Below are positions 1 to 5,158 of a stretch of 9,762 nucleotides of DNA, piece by piece. The notes beneath the pieces are model-generated. The model was not told the origin of the DNA. It did not search any database and saw nothing but the letters and a program-made list of their open reading frames with translations. Each line of letters opens with the position of its first letter. Position 1 is the first letter of the stretch. Source of the DNA: Fimbriimonadaceae bacterium (lineage in GTDB: Bacteria; Armatimonadota; Fimbriimonadia; Fimbriimonadales; Fimbriimonadaceae); contig JAKRSE010000305.1 of the NCBI GenBank assembly GCA_022402505.1, forward strand, positions 1 through 9,762. The letters are read 5' to 3'. Both the position numbers and the translations under genes were made by a program.

Positions 1-365
1 TGCTGGGCCGCCTTCTTGCCGACCGTCGAAACGACCTTCTCGGAGGTCAGAGACTTCAGAAAGTCCTCTCCCTTCCGAAGCACGTTGGCGTTGAAGCTTC
101 CCGCCAGGCCCCGGTCGGCAGAGATGACGACGACCAGAACCCGCTTCACCTGCCTGCGTTCGAGCAGGGGGTGTTCCGGGAGCGATCCGCCGGCGCTGAC
201 GCTCGTCATGAACTCCCGCATCTTGAGGCTGTAGGGCCGAGCTTCCTCCACCCGGTTCTTGGCTCGGGTGAGGCGCGCGGCGGCGACCAGCTTCATGGCG
301 CGGGTGATCTGCCGGATGTTCTTGGACGTCCGGATGCGCTGGCGGATCTGCTTCAGGGTGGCCAT
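1..365 (-). CDS. atpG: ATP synthase F1 subunit gamma (N-terminal part, cut by window edge)
   Basis: This is the central rotor shaft of the F1 motor, which couples c-ring rotation to the alpha3beta3 catalytic head on the cytoplasmic face. Translating the minus strand from the ATG at 363-365 gives 121 uninterrupted residues; the remaining C-terminal part lies beyond position 1. The family hallmarks are plain: the start MATLKQIRQRIRTSKNIRQI, then ITRAMKLVAAARL (about residues 20-32), which forms the N-terminal coiled-coil helix, and SADRGLAGSFN (about 82-92), the conserved start of the Rossmann-like domain. It begins 3 nt after the atpA stop, so it should be translationally linked to atpA. The upstream purine stretch AAGAAGAG, inside the atpA tail, is a poor Shine-Dalgarno candidate. 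Identity is certain; only the 3' end is unknown. Confidence 0.97.
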   Translation of the reverse strand, partial: MATLKQIRQRIRTSKNIRQITRAMKLVAAARLTRAKNRVEEARPYSLKMREFMTSVSAGGSLPEHPLLERRQVKRVLVVVISADRGLAGSFNANVLRKGEDFLKSLTSEKVVSTVGKKAAQ

Positions 366-368
366 GGA

Positions 369-1898
369 TCAGCTCTTCTTGAAGGTGGCCAGGAACTCTT
401 CGTAGGCCTTCTTCAGGGTGGATTCCAGATCCTCGCTCATCTTCTTCTCCGAGCGCAGCCTTTCGACCGCATCCGGGTACTGCCGATGGACGAACTCCAG
501 GAGCCCCTTCTCGAAGGCAGCCACCTGGCTGTTCTCGATCTGGTCAAGAATTCCGCTGGTACCGGCATAGATCGCGATGATCTGATCTTCGACGGGATAG
601 GGCGAAGCGAGGTTCTGCTTCAGCAGCTCGGTCAGGCGCTGGCCGCGGAGCAACTGGAGCTGCGTGGCCCTGTCGAGGTCGCTGGCGAACTGGGCAAAGG
701 CCTGCACTTCGCGGAACTGGGCCATTTCCAGCTTGATCTTTCCGGCGACCGACTTCATCGCCTTGATCTGGGCGTTTCCGCCGACCCGGCTGACCGAGAT
801 TCCGACGTTGATCGCGGGCCGGACGCCGGCGAAGAAGAGGTCCGGTTCCAGGTAGATCTGGCCGTCGGTGATCGAAATCACATTGGTCGGGATATAGGCC
901 GAAACGTCGCCTGACTGGGTTTCGATGACCGGGAGGGCCGTCAGCGAGCCGCCGCCCTTCTCGTCGGACATCTTCGCGGCTCGCTCCAGCAGGCGGGAGT
1001 GGAGGTAGAAGACGTCGCCGGGATAGGCTTCTCGTCCCGGAGGCCGGCGGAGGAGGAGCGACAGGGCTCGGTAGGCCACCGCGTGCTTGGAGAGGTCATC
1101 GTAGACGACCAGAGCGTGCATGCCGTTGTCGCGGAAGTACTCGCCGATCGCGGCGCCGCAGAACGGGGCGAGGTACTGCATGGCGTTCGAGTCGCTGGCG
1201 CTGGCCACGACGATGACCGTGTAGTCGAGTGCCCCGTTCTCGCGAAGGGTTTCGACGACGCGAGCGACGTTGGCCATCTTCTGACCGATCGCCACATAGA
1301 TGCAGTAGACCGGATCTTGACCGGGCTGGTGGGTGGACTTCTGGTTGAGGATCGTATCGACGCAGATGGCGGTCTTGCCGGTCTGTCGGTCGCCGATGAT
1401 GAGTTCTCGCTGGCCGCGGCCGATCGGGATCATGGCATCGACGGCCTTGATTCCGGTCTGGAGCGGTTCGGTGACGGGCTGTCGATCAACAACGCCGGGG
1501 GCGCCCGCTTCGAGAAGTCGGAAGCCGTCGGCGGCGATGGTTCCGCCGTCATCCAGCGGCTGTCCCAGGGCGTTGACGACTCGGCCGAGCAGGGCCTTTC
1601 CGACCGGAACCTCGATGATGCGGCCGGTCTCCTTGACCGGATCGCCTTCCTTGATGTGGTTGGATTCGCCGATGAGGACGGCGCCGATGGAGTCTTCCTC
1701 AAGGTTCAGCGCGAGGCCGATGGTGCCGCCGGGGAACTCGAGCATTTCACCGACCTGGCAGTCGGGCAGTCCATAGATTCGGGCGATGCCGTCGCCCGTC
1801 TGGATGACGGTCCCGACGTGCTCGGTCTCCACCTTCTTGTCGAAGGCCCGGAGTTCGCGCTCCAGGATCGAGGTGATTTCTTCAGGTCGAATGGCCAT
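369..1898 (-). CDS. atpA: ATP synthase F1 subunit alpha
   Basis: Regulatory, nucleotide-binding subunit of the F1 head (three copies per enzyme); it alternates with beta and lends residues to the catalytic sites. The 509 aa product has the usual family length. Visible domains are an N-terminal beta-barrel (about 25-95), the RecA-like domain with P-loop GDRQTGKT (169-176) and the Walker B-like strand ALVVYDD (262-268), the alpha/beta family signature PAINVGISVS (361-370) followed by the arginine-finger motif SRVGG (R371), and the helical C-terminal domain (about 380-509). All key residues are present. The ATG at 1896-1898 is the natural start because the product opens with MAIRPEEITSILERE, typical of the family. 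It lies 36 nt after atpH and 3 nt before atpG. No Shine-Dalgarno is seen: the bases just upstream are CA-rich. Confidence 0.98.
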   Translation of the reverse strand: MAIRPEEITSILERELRAFDKKVETEHVGTVIQTGDGIARIYGLPDCQVGEMLEFPGGTIGLALNLEEDSIGAVLIGESNHIKEGDPVKETGRIIEVPVGKALLGRVVNALGQPLDDGGTIAADGFRLLEAGAPGVVDRQPVTEPLQTGIKAVDAMIPIGRGQRELIIGDRQTGKTAICVDTILNQKSTHQPGQDPVYCIYVAIGQKMANVARVVETLRENGALDYTVIVVASASDSNAMQYLAPFCGAAIGEYFRDNGMHALVVYDDLSKHAVAYRALSLLLRRPPGREAYPGDVFYLHSRLLERAAKMSDEKGGGSLTALPVIETQSGDVSAYIPTNVISITDGQIYLEPDLFFAGVRPAINVGISVSRVGGNAQIKAMKSVAGKIKLEMAQFREVQAFAQFASDLDRATQLQLLRGQRLTELLKQNLASPYPVEDQIIAIYAGTSGILDQIENSQVAAFEKGLLEFVHRQYPDAVERLRSEKKMSEDLESTLKKAYEEFLATFKKS

Positions 1899-1934
1899 GT
1901 TGGTGTTGCTGTTGCTCGAAAAGGGAAAATGAGG
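1899..1934 (-). promoter_or_regulatory. CA-rich leader before atpA without Shine-Dalgarno
   Basis: This 36-nt spacer is one of the longer gaps in an otherwise tightly packed operon. Read on the minus strand, its last 17 bases before the ATG are agcaacagcaacaccaac, with very few G residues and no AGGAGG-like motif, so the start region should be unstructured. Such leaders can support initiation without Shine-Dalgarno pairing. Whether this one raises alpha synthesis (three copies per complex) is an inference. Confidence 0.3.
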
Positions 1935-2489
1935 TCAGGCCTGCTTCAGCGCGTCTCGGTAGAAGCGCTCTCGCAGGCGGTCGAGATGGCCCCGAACGGT
2001 GCCGTCCAAAACGTAGTCGTCATAGTAGACCTTCACGCCGCCGATCAGGTCTGGATTGAGGCGGAACTCCGCTTCCACCGTCCGCCCGGTCACTTCCGCA
2101 ACCCGGCTGACGATGGCGCCTCGCTGGTCATCGGCCAGTTCCTGGGCAGATTCCACGACCGCCTTCACGATCTTTTCAGATTGGCGGCGAAGCTCGCTGA
2201 ACTCGAGCTGGATGAAGGTGAGGTCGGCGTCGCGTCCCTTCTCCACGGCCAGTCGGACCAGGCCGAGCGCCAGGGGGTGCATCTCGGCTCCGAACACCTT
2301 CTGGATGAGGGCGGTCTTGTCGCCGGCAGCCTGGATGGGGCTCGTGAAGAACTCCTTGAAGGAGGCGTTTCCGTTGAGTGCGGCGACGAAGGATTTGAGG
2401 TCGTCATCCACCCGGGCCACGACCCCTTCCTTGGCCGAGGCCGAGAAGAGGGCCCGTGCGTAGCGCTTGGCGGCTCGGGTGTCGACCAT
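1935..2489 (-). CDS. atpH: ATP synthase F1 subunit delta (OSCP-type stator)
   Basis: Peripheral-stalk subunit that sits on top of the F1 head and ties it to subunit b, resisting rotation. The 184 aa product matches the usual size of about 175-185. The N-terminal helical bundle begins with the typical RAAKRYARALFSAS (residues 5-18), and the C-terminal signature NPDLIGGVKVYYDDYVLDGT (145-164) is the diagnostic delta/OSCP motif for the b-binding domain. Its ATG (2487-2489) overlaps the atpF stop as TGATG, a classic coupling arrangement that suits partners in the same stalk. A GGAG lies 10 nt upstream inside atpF, the most convincing Shine-Dalgarno in the operon, though at long spacing. Confidence 0.96.
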   Translation of the reverse strand: MVDTRAAKRYARALFSASAKEGVVARVDDDLKSFVAALNGNASFKEFFTSPIQAAGDKTALIQKVFGAEMHPLALGLVRLAVEKGRDADLTFIQLEFSELRRQSEKIVKAVVESAQELADDQRGAIVSRVAEVTGRTVEAEFRLNPDLIGGVKVYYDDYVLDGTVRGHLDRLRERFYRDALKQA

Positions 2490-3133
2490 CAGCGTCCGGC
2501 TCCGGCGAGGAATTCGTCGATCAGCTTGCGGTTCCGATCGTTGTCCATGTTCTCAAGCAACAGCTTCTCGGTGGCTCCCAGGGAGAGCTGCGCGACCTGG
2601 ACGCGGATGTCCGCCAAAGCCTTGTTGCGCTCGTTCTCGATGTCCCGTCGGGCTCCCTCAAGAAACTCGTCGGCCTTTGCGGCTGCCTCGGCCATCAGGG
2701 TCTTCCGGAGTTCCTGGGCTTCGGCGACCTGCGCCCGAATCTGTTCGCGGGCGTCGGCTTCCGTCTTCGCAATCCGCTGCTCGTATTCGGTCTTCATCTG
2801 CTGCATCTCAGCCTTCAGAGCCTCGGCTTCAGTGAAGGTCGACTCGATGGCGGAGTTGCGCTCGTTGATGATCTTCCAGAGCGGGCCGGTATAGAACTGC
2901 TCGATGGTCGACCAGAGGATCAAGATGAGGCCGATGGTGCCGACGATCACCGGGATGTTGAGGTCGAAGAGCTTGATCAGCTCGTTCGACTTCAGCGCCT
3001 CGTTGAAGGGGAGTGTCTGCAGAAAGATGCTTGCGACGAACAGGATGATGCCCGCCACAAGACGGATAGGCCCGTTGGACGACGCTCCGCGCTGAAGCCT
3101 GGATCGGCGCATTCGATGGCTGGTATGGCTCAT
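2489..3133 (-). CDS. atpF: ATP synthase Fo subunit b with extra N-terminal membrane helix
   Basis: Peripheral-stalk subunit linking membrane subunit a to delta/alpha. The 214 aa product is about 60 residues longer than the standard form (E. coli b is 156 aa). The canonical part starts near residue 56: a membrane helix (about 60-78), then PLWKIINERNSAIESTFTEA (84-103), the conserved elbow after the helix, then a long charged coiled coil (about 95-190) and a short C-terminal tail. Ahead of it lies a basic segment (MRRSRLQR, 8-15) and a second hydrophobic stretch (about 25-41). No in-frame ATG exists between residue 8 and the coiled coil, and the only GTG (V62) would cut into the helix, so the long form is preferred. 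ATG at residue 8 is an alternative start. No Shine-Dalgarno is seen (ccccttc precedes the ATG). It overlaps atpH by one base. Confidence 0.93.
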   Translation of the reverse strand: MSHTSHRMRRSRLQRGASSNGPIRLVAGIILFVASIFLQTLPFNEALKSNELIKLFDLNIPVIVGTIGLILILWSTIEQFYTGPLWKIINERNSAIESTFTEAEALKAEMQQMKTEYEQRIAKTEADAREQIRAQVAEAQELRKTLMAEAAAKADEFLEGARRDIENERNKALADIRVQVAQLSLGATEKLLLENMDNDRNRKLIDEFLAGAGR

Positions 3134-3153
3134 GAAGGGGATTGAAGGTCGGG

Positions 3154-3179
3154 GCGGGAGAGGCAGTTGCCTCCCCCGC
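3154..3179 (-). promoter_or_regulatory. Intercistronic hairpin between atpE and atpF
   Basis: The 67-nt atpE-atpF gap contains an inverted repeat. gaggca (3160-3165) pairs with tgcctc (3168-3173); after one A/C mismatch the stem continues as gcggg (3154-3158) with cccgc (3175-3179). This makes about 11 pairs around a tiny loop. On the atp transcript it falls about 22 nt after the atpE stop. No U-run follows, so it is not an ordinary intrinsic terminator. It could act as an mRNA 3'-end stabiliser or a processing site, which would let more c than b be made; that role is inferred. Confidence 0.5.
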
Positions 3180-3200
3180 GCAAGTCGATGAGTCAGCCGA

Positions 3201-3428
3201 TCACTTGATGGAGGCGCCGAGCACCATCATCAGGATGCCCAGAACGAAGGTCAGCAGGAAGACCAGTTCCGGGAAGACCAGGGAGAGCAGAAGTCCCTGG
3301 CGGATGTTGTCCGAGTTTTCAGGCTGCCGAGCCATGCCGGAAAGGCCGGCGGAGGCCGCCATGCCCTGTCCAAGTCCGACGCCAAGAGCCGCCAATCCGA
3401 CGGCGATGCCGAGTCCGATGAGTCCCAT
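3201..3428 (-). CDS. atpE: ATP synthase Fo subunit c (rotor ring)
   Basis: Proteolipid that oligomerises into the ion-driven rotor ring in the membrane. The 75 aa product has the standard hairpin: a glycine-rich helix 1 (about 2-27, with the GxGxG-like run GLAALGVGLGQG), the polar loop MARQPE (32-37) that contacts gamma/epsilon, and helix 2 (about 44-70) carrying the essential carboxylate E54 in VFPELVF. A Gln at residue 21 aligns with a known sodium ligand of Na+-type rings, but E54 is followed by Leu rather than Ser/Thr, so proton use is more likely. A Pro directly before the Glu is a notable variant. A GGAG lies 13 nt before the ATG, too far for a good Shine-Dalgarno. The gene sits 50 nt after atpB in an AT-rich spacer. 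Confidence 0.97.
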   Translation of the reverse strand: MGLIGLGIAVGLAALGVGLGQGMAASAGLSGMARQPENSDNIRQGLLLSLVFPELVFLLTFVLGILMMVLGASIK

Positions 3429-3478
3429 GTTCTTAGTTGTTCTCCAGTGTTTTGTTCAAGGTAGTGAAAAATCGTTGA
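3429..3478 (-). promoter_or_regulatory. AT-rich leader of atpE (possible translational enhancer)
   Basis: The 50 nt between the atpB stop and the atpE ATG contain only 18 G/C (36%), in sharp contrast to the high-GC genes on either side. On the minus strand the part nearest the start reads gaacaactaagaacATG, and a U-run (gattttt) lies further upstream. E. coli atpE is known to have an A/U-rich upstream enhancer that raises c synthesis to meet ring stoichiometry. This spacer is a plausible functional analogue, by analogy only. Confidence 0.4.
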
Positions 3479-4312
3479 TCAGTGTGCGGCGGCCGTCCCA
3501 CCCGAGTGGGCGGCGTCCGGTCCGTGGTGATCGTCGTGGTCGTGCGGCTCGTGAGTCACCATGCCGAGATAGACGCAGGTCAGCATGATCCAGACGAAGG
3601 GCTGAATGATCGCGGTGAGGAGCTTGATCGGGATGAGGACCGAGCCGATCGGCACTTCGATGTGGAAGTCCGCGATCTTGAGCATGTCCTGGCCGATGAT
3701 CACGCTCAGGTCGTCCAGATTCTTCACGACCAGCTTGCCGCCGACGATGTTGCCGAAGAGCCTGAGCGCAAGCGAGATGATCTTGGCGAACTCCGAGAGG
3801 ATCTCGACCATGAAGATCAGCACGCTGACAAAGGCGATGTTCGCCGGCAGCTTGGGCCCGGCAAAGTGCTTCAGGTGTCCGAAGAGACCGTTCTGCCGAA
3901 TCCCGCAGTACTGGACGTAGCCGACGGTCAGGAGCGACATCCCAAGGTTGAAGCTCATGCTTGCCGTGGGGCTGACGTGAAGGATGAGCCCGGCGATGTT
4001 CCCGACCAGGATCACCGACCAGATGGTGATCAGAAACGGAAGAAACTGCCTTCCGTGCGACCCGATGACCGACAGGGCGATCTTCTCGACGAAGAGGTAC
4101 CCGTGCTCGGCCAGCTTCGCCGGCCCGGATTTGGGCCCCCGAACGCCGTATCCGTTCCGAGCGTGGATCAGAAATGCGACGATTCCAATGGCGATCAAGA
4201 CTCCCAGGTAGACCGCGGCCATCCCCATGACGGGAAGCGGAGGCTTCTCTTCCTTGCCGTGTTCTGCTGCGGCTGCCAGCAACGGCATGAGACTTTCAAT
4301 CGCGGGAAACAT
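3479..4312 (-). CDS. atpB: ATP synthase Fo subunit a (stator ion channel)
   Basis: Membrane subunit forming the two half-channels beside the c ring. Numbered from a TTG at 4345, the key features are a first membrane helix (about 41-60), hydrophobic segments at about 100-123, 132-146 and 167-190, the essential arginine R195 in SLALRLFGNIVGG, and a final hairpin (about 232-262) with the conserved Gln in AIIQPF. After the last helix comes an unusual tail, HEPHDHDDHHGPDAAH, with seven His in the final 24 residues. Start choice: the TTG (288 aa) overlaps atpI by 50 nt; the ATG at 4310-4312 (277 aa, used here) overlaps by 17 nt; the ATG at 4286-4288 (269 aa) would not overlap. None has a strong Shine-Dalgarno and all keep every functional helix. 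Confidence 0.95.
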   Translation of the reverse strand: MFPAIESLMPLLAAAAEHGKEEKPPLPVMGMAAVYLGVLIAIGIVAFLIHARNGYGVRGPKSGPAKLAEHGYLFVEKIALSVIGSHGRQFLPFLITIWSVILVGNIAGLILHVSPTASMSFNLGMSLLTVGYVQYCGIRQNGLFGHLKHFAGPKLPANIAFVSVLIFMVEILSEFAKIISLALRLFGNIVGGKLVVKNLDDLSVIIGQDMLKIADFHIEVPIGSVLIPIKLLTAIIQPFVWIMLTCVYLGMVTHEPHDHDDHHGPDAAHSGGTAAAH

Positions 4313-4685
4313 GCTTTGACCCAGAGGAACGAACAGGGCGTGCAACCACGTCCCAGACGAAGGCGGAGTATACCGACACGATTCCGACGAGCCCGGTCAC
4401 CAGGGACAGGGTCCCGAGGCGATAGGCCCACCAGACCAGCAGTCCGATGAGCGGCATCTTCAGAAGCAGGCCCGTCATGGTGGCCCAGCCGACCGCCGGA
4501 GTGACCTTGACCGTGGCTGCCGCACTCAGGCGATCCACCTGAGCCTGCAGCGATCTGAGCCCAAAGCCGCAGACGGCAACCAGGCAGATGGTCGGAGCGG
4601 CGTCGACCGGCGACCCCCAAACCGAGGCAACGGCGAGGGCTGCGGCCTGGAGAACCAGGCAGGCGGACAGAAAGCGTCGGCTCAC
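4296..4685 (-). CDS. atpI: AtpI-like small membrane protein of the ATP synthase operon
   Basis: Predicted 129 aa integral membrane protein with four hydrophobic segments (about 5-23, 29-45, 68-87 and 91-112). Size, topology and position directly ahead of atpB match the AtpI (subunit I) family, which is poorly conserved in sequence and has been linked to c-ring assembly or Mg2+ supply. No residue motif proves membership, so the call rests mainly on context and topology. The start is a GTG whose bases form GTGA with the stop of the upstream atpZ gene (4-nt overlap), which indicates translational coupling. Its 3' end overlaps or abuts atpB, depending on the atpB start chosen. A purine stretch (agcggaa) lies immediately before the GTG. 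Confidence 0.72.
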   Translation of the reverse strand: MSRRFLSACLVLQAAALAVASVWGSPVDAAPTICLVAVCGFGLRSLQAQVDRLSAAATVKVTPAVGWATMTGLLLKMPLIGLLVWWAYRLGTLSLVTGLVGIVSVYSAFVWDVVARPVRSSGSKHVSRD

Positions 4686-5146
4686 TTCCGCTTCTGCTTC
4701 CCTGGGTCTCGGAAGACGATCATGATCGCCGCCGTCATTCCCGCCACCGCCCCCAGCACCGTGCCGATGGTTCGGGCCCAGACCGAGCCCGTAAAGGCAT
4801 CGATGGCCCAGCCGAGAAGGAATCCGGCCATCACCGCACCCGCCAGGTTGTAGGCGACCGCAAGACCCACGGCAGCCGTCCGGTGATAGGTTTCTCGAGG
4901 CGGTTGATCGGCCCGCCTCTGCCCGATCTCCTCCATCCCCGCCTTCCGCAGGTTCTGCGAAAGTCTGCCGGTGCCGGCCTTCAGTCGGCGGTCGATCTCG
5001 GCCAGGTCGGGCGGCTCCGGTGTGGGAGGGCGGGCTTCACCGATCGATTCCGAGAGCCGGCGGAGCCGGGCCAGTTCGGCCTCGCCTGGTTCTGATTGCG
5101 GGCGACTTCCACCCTCCGGCTCCTTCCCTTCCGTCATGCACGTCAT
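4682..5146 (-). CDS. atpZ: AtpZ/AtpI-type protein (ATPase_gene1 family) with long N-terminal extension
   Basis: First gene of the operon, 154 aa. The C-terminal third has two membrane helices (about 92-114 and 125-145) joined by GWAIDAFTGSVWARTIGTVL (112-131). This is the pattern of the small AtpZ family (Pfam ATPase_gene1), which is thought to help Fo assembly or Mg2+/Ca2+ transport together with AtpI. Residues 1-85 form a charged, Pro/Glu-rich soluble stretch, much longer than the short tail usual in this family of roughly 70-110 aa; function unknown. Two ATGs are possible, M1 at 5144-5146 and M4 at 5135-5137, both within ATGACG. No Shine-Dalgarno precedes either. The 7-nt spacing of M4 from the CATAAT hexamer favours M4 if the transcript is leaderless. 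The gene diverges from recG. Confidence 0.82.
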   Translation of the reverse strand: MTCMTEGKEPEGGSRPQSEPGEAELARLRRLSESIGEARPPTPEPPDLAEIDRRLKAGTGRLSQNLRKAGMEEIGQRRADQPPRETYHRTAAVGLAVAYNLAGAVMAGFLLGWAIDAFTGSVWARTIGTVLGAVAGMTAAIMIVFRDPGKQKRK

Positions 5147-5158
5147 TATGGGGGCAGA
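5137..5158. promoter_or_regulatory. Candidate bidirectional promoter between atpZ and recG
   Basis: The divergent start codons leave only 11-20 bp between them. On the minus strand CATAAT (5150-5145) matches the TATAAT -10 consensus at five of six positions and ends 7 nt before the second atpZ ATG (5137). On the plus strand CATTAT (5144-5149) matches at four of six and ends 8 nt before the recG ATG (5158). Both spacings fit transcription starting at or next to the start codon. No convincing -35 hexamer was found for either direction. Position and spacing are seen directly; promoter activity is inferred. Confidence 0.38.

Noticed and set aside
999..2894. 631-codon open frame on the plus strand opposite atpA, atpH and atpF
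   Set aside because: It is antisense to three certain ATP synthase genes, and high GC suppresses stop codons in this frame. The product resembles no family and crosses the atp gene borders, so it is a shadow.
3154..3179. Intrinsic terminator within the atp operon
   Set aside because: The stem is good, but no U-run follows on either strand, and the downstream genes belong to the same complex. It is kept as a regulatory hairpin instead.
3482..4450. 322-codon open frame on the plus strand opposite atpB
   Set aside because: It is antisense to subunit a and rich in Asp/Arg/His, as expected from reading the complement of a membrane protein gene. No family is recognisable.
5020..5157. Longer N-terminus for RecG from an upstream ATG
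   Set aside because: The 46 extra residues (Pro/Arg-rich) do not look like RecG and would overlap the atpZ coding region by about 127 bp. The conserved YLKGVG segment is retained from the ATG at 5158.
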